Positions 16,293 to 23,710 of a stretch of 64,000 nucleotides of DNA are shown here, in pieces. The notes under the pieces were generated by a model. The model worked only from the letters and a program-made list of their open reading frames with translations. It had not been told where the DNA came from and ran no database searches. Both the position numbers and the translations under genes were made by a program. This stretch comes from Paenibacillus macquariensis (GTDB taxonomy: Bacteria; Bacillota; Bacilli; Paenibacillales; Paenibacillaceae): positions 310,001 through 374,000 of the forward strand of contig NZ_FTNK01000001.1 in NCBI RefSeq assembly GCF_900156375.1, read 5' to 3'. Positions within the stretch are counted from its first letter, which is position 1. Each line of letters begins with the position of its first letter.

Positions 16293-17609
16293 TTATGAGA
16301 AGTCATACCCATTTGGAGCTGATAAGCTTATCTTGTCATGAGCCACCACACTGACATTCTTTCCTTCTATGGTGATACTACCATTGTCATGCGCTTTGAT
16401 CGTAATACCAATATCAGTTAATTCAACTTCTCGTATTGCTCCTGTATTGCTTCGGTGATAGCTTATGCCTAAACCGTCTGCTGGTTTCTGGATAAAAGCG
16501 CGCGCGCTAGTAGCAGTAACTCCGTCACCTCTGCCTAATTCCATCACAGGGAAGGAATCGACACCTTGACCTTGTAAATAGAGTTTAAATTTATCTACTG
16601 GATCATATGTAAGGTCATAAAATGGATATGATGTTGATTGAGTAGTAAGCATTGTTTTATTTCCATCTGTCCAATACAGTAGATTTCCATTACCATCTTG
16701 TGCTTGCTCACGGTTAGTAATAGTCCCCGTGACGAGTTTAATATACTTCTCTTTTGCATAAACATAGTCTACACTGTCACCAATAGCATCCGATTGATCA
16801 AGTGTTTTGAGTGCATTTACCGTAAGATTATTAATAAATCCATCTTCAGCCGTTAGCGTTCCTGCTTGGATAAATTGAGCATCAAGAGATCCAACACCTT
16901 CGATATCCCAATTATTCATATAGAATTTACGTATGGTAGAATCCATAAGCATCGTATTATTACCATCAGTAATTTTCACTTTTTTAAATATAGCTTGTCC
17001 ACTCATATCAATATGGGAAACTGAGTGATGATCTTTCCAGTGTCTTAATGGCTTATTATCCTCAATGTCAAAGATCTCCTTTGAAATATCACCGCCTGAT
17101 AGAGTATAAATAATCAACTCACCGCCAACCTTATTATCTGCAACATGCTGATAGGATTGTTTAATTGCATCTAATGGAGACATCTGACCCATACGATTAC
17201 CAAAATATTCTAGAGCTTCATCACAATTAGCCCCACTCACTCCAACGTCATAATCTTCAATAACCGAATGATCAATCTTAAATCCATCTTGTGATGCCAT
17301 TTGATACATATGATATTTATTGTTCGCTTGTTGCATGACATAAACGGCTAACTCTCGTTTGCTAGTTCCAAAGCAATCAATAGCAACTTCTTGTATATCT
17401 TCAATACTGCATTGATCGTCAATAAAATTGAATACCAGATTAGCAATGTTTAAGTCTCCACCACAAAATACAACCTTATTACCGAATTGCCTTAACTTTT
17501 CCATGCCATCTTTTAAATAATAGGAAATGCCATTTTTCTCAGTTGATATCCTTGTATCAGCAAATATCATTGCTTTATCATCATAGCCAAGGTAAAAGCA
17601 CATACTCAT
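16293..17609 (-). CDS. Phage-tail-like protein with proteasome-like N terminus
   Basis: 438 residues with two visible parts. Residues about 1-190 resemble an Ntn-hydrolase (proteasome beta/HslV type): MCFYLGYDDKAMIFADTRIS lines up with the usual strand pair plus AADSR motif, followed by VVFCGGDLNIANLVFNFI. A Cys at residue 4 is where a processed N-terminal nucleophile could sit. Residues about 205-438 look like a phage tail-tip or baseplate protein: FIQAGTLTAEDGFINNLTVN and the strand-rich end GSITIEGKNVSVVAHDKISL. It overlaps the upstream small gene by four bases. The tail call is fairly good; the Ntn fold is by pattern only. Confidence 0.6.
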   Translation of the reverse strand: MSMCFYLGYDDKAMIFADTRISTEKNGISYYLKDGMEKLRQFGNKVVFCGGDLNIANLVFNFIDDQCSIEDIQEVAIDCFGTSKRELAVYVMQQANNKYHMYQMASQDGFKIDHSVIEDYDVGVSGANCDEALEYFGNRMGQMSPLDAIKQSYQHVADNKVGGELIIYTLSGGDISKEIFDIEDNKPLRHWKDHHSVSHIDMSGQAIFKKVKITDGNNTMLMDSTIRKFYMNNWDIEGVGSLDAQFIQAGTLTAEDGFINNLTVNALKTLDQSDAIGDSVDYVYAKEKYIKLVTGTITNREQAQDGNGNLLYWTDGNKTMLTTQSTSYPFYDLTYDPVDKFKLYLQGQGVDSFPVMELGRGDGVTATSARAFIQKPADGLGISYHRSNTGAIREVELTDIGITIKAHDNGSITIEGKNVSVVAHDKISLSAPNGYDFS

Positions 17610-17791
17610 ATTTTCACCGTGATTGTTTTTACGTCATTTGCCTGAAAGGTGAATGGTTTATCAGTGCTATGATTTAATCTCACTTCATATCCTTTTGAAA
17701 GTGAATCAATAACTTGCTGTACTTGCTCAGATGTATAATCACACCATCCATTTGCTGTAGTTCCGTTTTTAAAATTAATTGTCAGTTTCAT
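17606..17791 (-). CDS. Small phage-type protein, 61 aa
   Basis: ATG 17791 with AAGGGG upstream; the stop overlaps the start of the tail-like gene (ATGA), so translation is coupled. Sequence MKLTINFKNGTTANGWCDYT then strands ending VKTITVKI. Probably a partner or chaperone of the tail protein; not recognised. Confidence 0.6.
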   Translation of the reverse strand: MKLTINFKNGTTANGWCDYTSEQVQQVIDSLSKGYEVRLNHSTDKPFTFQANDVKTITVKI

Positions 17792-17814
17792 TGTTTATTA
17801 TCCCCTTTGTATTA

Positions 17815-17851
17815 GGGGAGCGGGAATCAGAATAAGAATATCCCGCTCCCC
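17815..17851. other. Strong GC-rich hairpin, 11-bp stem
   Basis: GGGGAGCGGGA / TCCCGCTCCCC with a 15-base loop, striking against the AT-rich surroundings. It lies just upstream of the 17791 gene's ribosome site and lacks a T-run on either strand. It could be a processing site, a leader structure or a terminator of the 17968 gene. Confidence 0.6.
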
Positions 17852-17967
17852 AATATGTATAAAACTTGATATATCGTTTCCCGTATAATTGCTTATTTTA
17901 CTACTAGATATTTTTATCCTTCGTCAAACTATGTTTTCTGCTAAAATTGTATATAGTCTCGTTTCAA

Positions 17968-18789
17968 TTAGGAACAATTGGCTATCTTAGTTGAGTTTCC
18001 TTTCTTCATATTAATCCAAATGTATTCATGAGGGACTTCATATTGAGTCGTTTGAATTGGTACTTGAGTTCGAAGATAAGACAATTCTTCCTCTTTGCTC
18101 ATTTTCTCAACCAAATCCAAATCTACCCAGTATCGCTCTATGCTAATAACATTCAAATATTTAGGTATACCTGTGGGTATTGGAGTCTTGCCTTCCTTCG
18201 ATTGAAAGATAAATGACCAGTCATTACCTTGATTATCTTGTCCTGCTGTATGAATGACTCCAGTGTCCATCATTCTTCTTACATTGTGACCACAATCAAA
18301 TCCAATAATTTCTTTTAGTTGAAGTAATGCGTTTCTAATCGACACATATTTATTTATGTGTTCAACTCTAGTATTTTTTATGACAATCAATACACATTCT
18401 TTGCTCGTAGCGTTCCTAAGATTGTCCTCTCTACTTAAGATTTCAATATTTCCCCTTTTGTAATCTCCTTGATCCCCTTTACGACTGATTACAGGTCTAA
18501 GCCCTGAATTAAAATCACTCGCAATGTAAACCGCTGTAATCTTTCTCCATTCAGTTATAAATACATCATCATTTGACAACTCATAAAACATATCTTTTCC
18601 GCTTTCCCATTCACATTTCACATTTTTATATGCTTTGTTTGGATAATTTTCCTTTCCACGACCATAAGCATTAAAACAACTCTCGTACAAACACTGTAGT
18701 GCAAAGTCTTCTTGAAATCGTTTCTCTCGCCATCTTTGTTGATAACCCCTTGCAATCTCTGACTCTACATCCAATTTATCTTTTATCAA
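17968..18789 (-). CDS. HNH homing-endonuclease-like protein, possibly inactive
   Basis: 273 residues from TTG 18789 after AGGAGG. The middle region (about 80-130: SGLRPVISRKGDQGDYKRGN then IEILSREDNLRNA) matches the GxRPxgxSLDRIDNxGxYxxGN segment of phage HNH nucleases, but the DRID element reads SRKGD. The first His of the HNH motif is not obvious, so activity may be lost. The C-terminal part (VSIRNALLQLKEIIGF) resembles the DNA-binding repeats of such enzymes. These genes often invade phage regions; it neighbours the tail-like genes. Confidence 0.6.
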   Translation of the reverse strand: MIKDKLDVESEIARGYQQRWREKRFQEDFALQCLYESCFNAYGRGKENYPNKAYKNVKCEWESGKDMFYELSNDDVFITEWRKITAVYIASDFNSGLRPVISRKGDQGDYKRGNIEILSREDNLRNATSKECVLIVIKNTRVEHINKYVSIRNALLQLKEIIGFDCGHNVRRMMDTGVIHTAGQDNQGNDWSFIFQSKEGKTPIPTGIPKYLNVISIERYWVDLDLVEKMSKEEELSYLRTQVPIQTTQYEVPHEYIWINMKKGNSTKIANCS

Positions 18790-19508
18790 TATAATCCTCC
18801 TTTTTTTCGATTAAAGTTGAACTGAATACATTAAAAAAATTTTCTTCACTCACTTGCATCCAGTTCTCCTTCATGCTATTATTACTTTACAAATGTAAAC
18901 CACACACCTTTACCCAAAAATTTTAATTAAGTTCAATAAATTTAGGGAAAGATTAATTATAATCACCTCTAATCTAATAGATTAAATAATGAGAGTTTTC
19001 TTTTTTCTATATTAAACTCGCACTTGAATAATAATACACTTGATATGCAATTTGTCAAGATTATTTTTATTTGTCTAAAAATTTTTGTTACCCTCCTGAT
19101 TCTCCCCGTCTTCATTTTAATTCAAGGCTGCTGTTTTCGTAAATGTGATCATCTAATAATTTCCTTCCTTTTGTCTTAATTTCGTTAGTCCTTCTCTTGT
19201 TAGCATGCGCTGATAGCGTGACACCATGTAACGCTATTTTACCATCACTGAGCAACATGCCAATACGTAACACACACCATCTGCTAAAAACAGTCACCTG
19301 TCTTATCATTTTGCTTACGTTATTTGCCCCTGTAGTTTGTTTGTTTGTTGATAATCCAAGCATACAATCTGCCAAACAAAAAAGATAGACAAGTTTGAGC
19401 ATCAATAATATAGATTGACAAACGATTTCGTTTATGCATTTTTGTCGATTTGTGAGTTATTATCTTCTTTTAGTGTCGAATAGTGTCTAATTAAGTTGAA
19501 AAAGATCA
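18790..19508. other. Gene-poor AT-rich stretch
   Basis: I see no supported gene. A minus-strand 97-codon frame (19112-19405) and an overlapping plus-strand 63-codon frame lack ribosome sites. Near 19472-19541 there is an inverted pair AGTGTCGAAT / ATTCGACACT and a repeated GTGTCTAATT (19483 and 19525), part of which is inside the 3' end of the next gene. Confidence 0.5.
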
Positions 19509-19718
19509 TTAATTCCCAATATATGTGTCTAATTCGACACTCAATAACTGATTAGCAAGATAATTAGCCGAGTATGGATCGGGCTTAACTTCTACTCTCT
19601 GCTTGTCATATTGGATGTACAAGCCCCTACTATCCTCTTTAACGATTCGAAATATAAACCGTCCATTGATAAGTATCTTTGATTGAGAGCCTTTTGGATG
19701 GCGTGTAGCTTGTCTCAT
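19509..19718 (-). CDS. Hypothetical protein, 69 aa
   Basis: ATG 19718 with a perfect AAAGGAGGT. Basic N terminus (MRQATRHPKGSQSKILINGR), then a strand-rich middle and a helix (YSANYLANQLLSVEL). It could be a small nucleic-acid-binding protein; no family recognised. Confidence 0.55.
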   Translation of the reverse strand: MRQATRHPKGSQSKILINGRFIFRIVKEDSRGLYIQYDKQRVEVKPDPYSANYLANQLLSVELDTYIGN

Positions 19719-19806
19719 TTTGTGTTACCTCCTTTAGCATAACGGAATAGATCATCTAATATCTATTGCCCGATCGAAGACGTAACGATGATGAGTAATA
19801 CATACG

Positions 19807-19840
19807 AAAAAAGAGCCCTTGAGATTATCCCTCATGGGCT
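19807..19840 (-). terminator. Terminator (island repeat copy 3)
   Basis: Minus-strand stem AGCCCATGAG / CTCAAGGGCT followed by CTTTTTT, related to copies at 4902 and 12646. It closes the operon of nuclease and small genes running from 22248. Confidence 0.75.
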
Positions 19841-19983
19841 TACAACTTTACTTGTGTATAAAAAAATTGCAATATCATCATAGTCAAGGTATCTTTACCT
19901 GTACATATTATTGTATTTATCAAATCCGCTAAATTAATTATCTGATTGAATTGATCTTATTTAGGATTTTTTGATACTAAATG

Positions 19984-20196
19984 TTATTTCTTCAGCTTCT
20001 GTAAGAGTACATCTGATTTTACATAGAAATCCTTTACTGCTTGTATTCCTCTAGCCAGTTCTTCTTTATCACCAGACACCTCTATTGATATTTTAAATCC
20101 TCTCTCATTCCTCTCTTTGGATAAAATTTTTGATCCATCTTCATTTTTTTTATAATCATAAATCTCTCCGTCAAACAAGATAGAGTCTCTTATCAT
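19984..20196 (-). CDS. Small protein, 70 aa, last gene of the nuclease operon
   Basis: ATG 20196 after AAGGTGG. Sequence MIRDSILFDGEIYDYKKNED, then a GFKISIEVSGDKEELARGI strand-helix unit and a Lys-rich end. Function unknown. Its leader (GGCGATCAATAGAAATG) resembles one at about 3035 downstream of the paralogous 3.1-kb gene, where the following frame is cut to 18 codons. Confidence 0.6.
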   Translation of the reverse strand: MIRDSILFDGEIYDYKKNEDGSKILSKERNERGFKISIEVSGDKEELARGIQAVKDFYVKSDVLLQKLKK

Positions 20197-20234
20197 TTCT
20201 ATTGATCGCCACCTTCATTCTAAAAATCAATTAA

Positions 20235-20426
20235 TTATTTGCCACCCAATTTATCACGCTCACTCTGGATATAATGCACGAAGGCTTTTACCATTATGTC
20301 TTCAAAATTACTGATTAGCTTCTTATTTGTCTCTTCATCGTTTATCATATAAATCTTACATCTTGTACGTGGTATGTTTTTAGCCCTACTTATACCGCTA
20401 CCATCATTCTTATTTTGCTCACTCAT
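20235..20426 (-). CDS. Small protein, 63 aa, paralogue of the 3.1-kb gene
   Basis: ATG 20426 with a perfect AGGAGGT. KIYMINDEETNKKLISNFED then IMVKAFVHYIQSE is shared with the 3106-3351 product at about 70 percent identity over this part by eye. The N terminus differs. Family unknown. Third of four small genes behind the DUF559 nuclease. Confidence 0.65.
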   Translation of the reverse strand: MSEQNKNDGSGISRAKNIPRTRCKIYMINDEETNKKLISNFEDIMVKAFVHYIQSERDKLGGK

Positions 20427-20459
20427 GTCCTACCTCCTAATAAAGGTTGTAATCTCCGA

Positions 20460-20648
20460 TCACTTAAAGCGAAGTAAATCTACGACTCTTGAAATAAATT
20501 CCACCAACGCTTGCAAACACCCAGTAATAAAGTCAGCAGCATATTCACTTGATACGGTAGGATTTTTTACAGCCAATATTAAAATAAATAAAGCAACAGT
20601 AGCTAGTAGTATTTTATAATTCCTCTTAATTTGATAGATGGCGATCAC
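20460..20648 (-). CDS. Small single-helix membrane protein, 62 aa
   Basis: GTG 20648 overlaps the stop of the preceding gene (GTGA), so it is translationally coupled; AGAAGG serves as ribosome site. One transmembrane helix (ILLATVALFILILAVKN, about 13-29), then an amphipathic C-terminal helix (GCLQALVEFISRVVDLLRF). A membrane partner or effector is conceivable. Not recognised. Confidence 0.6.
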   Translation of the reverse strand: MIAIYQIKRNYKILLATVALFILILAVKNPTVSSEYAADFITGCLQALVEFISRVVDLLRFK

Positions 20649-20863
20649 CTTCTCTGGTTATTCACTCTCATAAATCCAAGTATTTTAATTTCGTCTTCTG
20701 GTAAACACTCAATCGAACTAATCTTTGATTTTTCTAGATTATATAAAGCAGTTTCATCATTTAGATCACAGTCTGTCTGTATTGCTACTGACTTTTGATC
20801 TAAAACTATTCTACCTGTTCCAGCCAAACGATTTACACTGTAATTTACGATTATATTGGTCAT
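20645..20863 (-). CDS. Small protein, 72 aa, following the nuclease
   Basis: ATG 20863 after AAGGAGGG, 47 bases behind the nuclease stop. Strand-rich N-terminal half (MTNIIVNYSVNRLAGTGRIV), acidic middle. No family recognised. Overlaps the next gene by four bases. Confidence 0.6.
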   Translation of the reverse strand: MTNIIVNYSVNRLAGTGRIVLDQKSVAIQTDCDLNDETALYNLEKSKISSIECLPEDEIKILGFMRVNNQRR

Positions 20864-20910
20864 GCATAGCCCTCCTTAAACAGAAAAATGTTTAGGTTCT
20901 TTTTCTCCTC

Positions 20911-22248
20911 TCACCTTTTAAGAATACTATGCTTATTAAATAGTCTGACAAAGAAACTATTGATTAAATCCTTTTGTTTGTTCGAATCAACAAATTCTTG
21001 ACCGCCAAACCTATAAACTTCATATCCATTCAATCTCAGATCCCTATCGGCTTCCATCATGTCTGCATACTTTTTTGGTGAAGATTTAGTTTCATCTGAA
21101 TAATGCTGTTTTCCATCAACTTCTATGACTATTCGGATATTATTGGGCAATAACAAAAGAAAATCCATCCTCTGTCTAAATAAATGGTTTGTCCCATTCA
21201 TTTTCTTTACTGTATATGGATCATAGTGTAGGTATACTTGAGGTATTAACGCAGGAAATTCATCTCCTAATATATTTCTAAAGCATTCAAAGTAATAATA
21301 AAACAGCTTTTCCTCTGGCTCTGAATCTAATGATTTTAGTAACCGTTTGTAAAGAGTTTTCTCTAACGTATTTGTATCCGAGGTTATATTATTTCTTCCC
21401 CACCACTTAATTAGATCTTTCCAATTAAGACCCGATAATATTGGCTCATCATACACTAAACAATGCTCTTCATTTTCAACAATTTTAATATCATTATTTA
21501 TCGAATCGCTAATAACTATCTTCGGTTTTAATCCATCGGCTGCAAAGATAAGATTTTTAAACGAACCCTTTACTCCTTCTGATGTCTTAATCACTGAGTA
21601 GATTGCATACCCAGACATTTTATCAACTATAACGATTTTGTATCCGTCATTAGCAAGATAAACATTCAGCACTTCAATTATTTCATTTATATTTTGTTTT
21701 CTAACTCTAGGATGTACTGTATTTTCAATGAATCTTATAAATTGATCATCTGAAATATTGTAAATTTCAAGAATATTTTCATATAGGAAAAGCTCATCCC
21801 AATCAGAGTTTGCCAGCACATGTTGTACAATATCTTCTCTAGCATTCGAATAGCGTGGATCAGTTGAAGCCATTTCGTCTAAATCCCAAGTTCTTTGCAA
21901 AAACTCAATGAAATCCATTTCACCTTCTATACCTTGAGTTAACAGATATTTCAATATATTGTTTCTTGTCAATTGAGTGATCATAAATACGCCACTAGGA
22001 GCAAGCATATTTAGAACTTTATATAAATTAGTATCGTTATAATCCTTCGCTACTCGCTTAGCTAAATCAATAAGAAATAACTGGTCTTTCCCCTTTAAAC
22101 GTTTCTCTACATAAATCCTTCTACTATTTCCTATCTCGATAACATCTCCATGTTCAAGCCCATAGCGAGAGCAAACATCCGGAAGGTACATCGATTTTTC
22201 GGTAGTTAACACGGAAGTTATACCACTAATTAGATTCTTAAGAGTCAT
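20911..22248 (-). CDS. AbiJ-like protein with C-terminal DUF559/Vsr-type nuclease
   Basis: 445 residues. The N-terminal 90 or so (MYLPDVCSRYGLEHGDVIEI, SRRIYVEKRL) resemble AbiJ-type N-terminal domains. The middle (YNISDDQFIRFIENTVHPRV and LANDGYKI..SGYAIY) is the conserved linker domain seen in abortive-infection proteins of that group. The C-terminal 100 residues form a PD-(D/E)xK-like nuclease: RQRMD362, then VIE376-VD-GK380-QHY, and DLRLNGYEVYRFGGQEF, as in DUF559/Vsr proteins. Together this suggests a nuclease effector of phage defence. It heads an operon with four small genes. The nuclease call is good, the AbiJ relation moderate, the role inferred. Confidence 0.7.
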   Translation of the reverse strand: MTLKNLISGITSVLTTEKSMYLPDVCSRYGLEHGDVIEIGNSRRIYVEKRLKGKDQLFLIDLAKRVAKDYNDTNLYKVLNMLAPSGVFMITQLTRNNILKYLLTQGIEGEMDFIEFLQRTWDLDEMASTDPRYSNAREDIVQHVLANSDWDELFLYENILEIYNISDDQFIRFIENTVHPRVRKQNINEIIEVLNVYLANDGYKIVIVDKMSGYAIYSVIKTSEGVKGSFKNLIFAADGLKPKIVISDSINNDIKIVENEEHCLVYDEPILSGLNWKDLIKWWGRNNITSDTNTLEKTLYKRLLKSLDSEPEEKLFYYYFECFRNILGDEFPALIPQVYLHYDPYTVKKMNGTNHLFRQRMDFLLLLPNNIRIVIEVDGKQHYSDETKSSPKKYADMMEADRDLRLNGYEVYRFGGQEFVDSNKQKDLINSFFVRLFNKHSILKR

Positions 22249-22686
22249 ACTATACCCCAGTTACTAGTTTATTTTAAATTTTTTAAATACTTTAGAGACA
22301 AAACTCTCTCTTCATTTATATTATAGGTTAATATTACCATGCCCGATAGTACGAAAGTATGCGAGTTCTGGTTTTTTTAATATTAAAACCAATTAAAAAA
22401 GCCAATCCCAACCAATGATGATTGGTAATGAATTCATATTATAGAATGCAAAAAAGACGTCCATCCGCTATACAACGAAAGAACGCCCACTTGTCTTTAC
22501 TATTCAATTACGTTACTATTACCCTCAACTAAACGTCCGACAAACTCACGCATTTATCAAAGTATAAAGTCCAAAACTTATCCGCATCGCGACGCTGTAG
22601 TTTATCGGAACGACAGCGCTGCAACTTACGTAAATTCACCGAATTAGCGACCGAATACAAGGCGAAAAGTCAATCGTAGCCCACTC
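22249..22686. other. Island/core junction downstream of spo0A
   Basis: 438 bases without a gene. A minus-strand terminator lies at 22395-22425. Between about 22440 and 22686 the base composition changes from AT-rich to core-like. A small inverted repeat CGCTGT / ACAGCG is near 22600. The accessory block probably ends here; no direct attachment-site repeat can be confirmed because the other end is outside the window. Confidence 0.5.
22395..22425 (-). terminator. Rho-independent terminator downstream of spo0A
   Basis: Minus-strand stem CCAATC / GATTGG with a 12-base loop and TTTTTT tail. It is the first clear terminator after spo0A, 260 bases past its stop. Confidence 0.6.
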
Positions 22687-23490
22687 TCAGCTAACTTTAT
22701 GCTCAATTCTAAGCTTATCAGCTACCATCGCTATAAATTCCGAGTTCGTTGGTTTAGACTTGCTTATATTGATCGTGTAGCCGAACAGGTGGCTAATGGA
22801 GTCGATGTTGCCGCGTGTCCAGGCCACTTCAATAGCGTGACGGATGGCACGTTCCACACGGGAAGGCGTTGTTTTGAACTTCTCAGCGATTGCAGGATAA
22901 AGTGTCTTCGTAATCGCTCCTAATATTTCTATATTGTTATATACCATGGTGATACCTTCTCGCAGGTACTGATATCCTTTAATATGTGCAGGAACACCAA
23001 TTTCATGAATGATGGATGTAATGTTAGCATCTAAATTTTTTCCTTTTCCTAAAGGAAGTACATTAGATCTGTGGTTAGACATGGACAAGCTTGATGAATT
23101 CACGTTCTGCTGACCCACCAATTGACGAACACGGTTCGCAAGAACCTCCATATCAAATGGTTTCAAAATGTAATAAGAGGCTCCGAGCTGCACTGCTCTT
23201 TGGGTGATGTTCTCTTGTCCAAATGCCGTCAGCATGACAACTTTAGGTTGTGGAGAGATGTTCATTTCACGTAGGCGTTCAAGTACACCAAGGCCATCCA
23301 GATGCGGCATGATGATATCCAAGATGAGTACGTCTGGCGCCTTTCTAGACTCATTGATCATATTGAGCACTTCCTCGCCATTATAGGCGATTCCGGTAAC
23401 AACCATGTCCTCTTGCTCCGAAATATATTCGGCAAGTAAATTTGTAAACTCTCTGTTATCATCCGCTAACAACACTTCAATTTTTTGCAC
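22687..23490 (-). CDS. spo0A: Spo0A, master regulator of sporulation
   Basis: 267 residues, normal for the family. Receiver domain: acidic pair D10-D11, phospho-acceptor D58 ([15 protein letters not shown]) and ILKPF Lys near 108. A linker rich in Asn/Ser follows, then the DNA-binding output domain with the conserved [19 protein letters not shown] recognition region. GTG start after AGGAGGAAC. Phosphorylated by the Spo0F/Spo0B relay, it binds 0A boxes to start sporulation. Two 0A-box-like TGTCGAA sites in its own upstream region fit autoregulation. spoIVB lies directly upstream, the standard order. Confidence 0.97.
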   Translation of the reverse strand: MQKIEVLLADDNREFTNLLAEYISEQEDMVVTGIAYNGEEVLNMINESRKAPDVLILDIIMPHLDGLGVLERLREMNISPQPKVVMLTAFGQENITQRAVQLGASYYILKPFDMEVLANRVRQLVGQQNVNSSSLSMSNHRSNVLPLGKGKNLDANITSIIHEIGVPAHIKGYQYLREGITMVYNNIEILGAITKTLYPAIAEKFKTTPSRVERAIRHAIEVAWTRGNIDSISHLFGYTINISKSKPTNSEFIAMVADKLRIEHKVS

Positions 23491-23559
23491 TGTTGGTTCC
23501 TCCTTGGTTTATGTTGATAATTGGCACACTGTGATAATTTTTCTTCTCTAGACATAACT

Positions 23560-23592
23560 TTCGACATCCCTTTCTCAATTCCTTCTGTCGAA
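23560..23592. promoter_or_regulatory. Two 0A-box-like sites upstream of spo0A
   Basis: TTCGACA (23560-23566) and TGTCGAA (23586-23592) form an inverted pair in the spo0A promoter region; both match the core of the Spo0A-binding sequence. A minus-strand AAGGAATT between them resembles a sigma-H -35 element. This is by motif only. Confidence 0.5.
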
Positions 23593-23675
23593 AATTATTT
23601 TTGTTTATTTTTTTATTAACTTCATTTATAATTAATTATTTATTTACAAAGTATGACTGCATTCGTTTATTTATG

Positions 23676-23710
23676 ACAAAAAAACCTTAAGGCTAACTCG
23701 CCTTAAGGTT
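23676..23710 (-). terminator. Terminator containing the spoIVB stop codon
   Basis: Minus-strand stem AACCTTAAGGC / GCCTTAAGGTT with a GAGTTA loop and a run of seven T. The last spoIVB codons and its TAG (23693-23695) lie inside the hairpin. Confidence 0.85.

Noticed and set aside
19112..19405. Minus-strand 97-codon frame and overlapping plus-strand 63-codon frame
   Set aside because: Neither has a ribosome site, and they exclude one another; treated as non-coding.
1..22686. Search for integrase, transposase or IS ends
   Set aside because: No tyrosine or serine recombinase, DDE transposase or clear terminal repeats seen in the accessory block.
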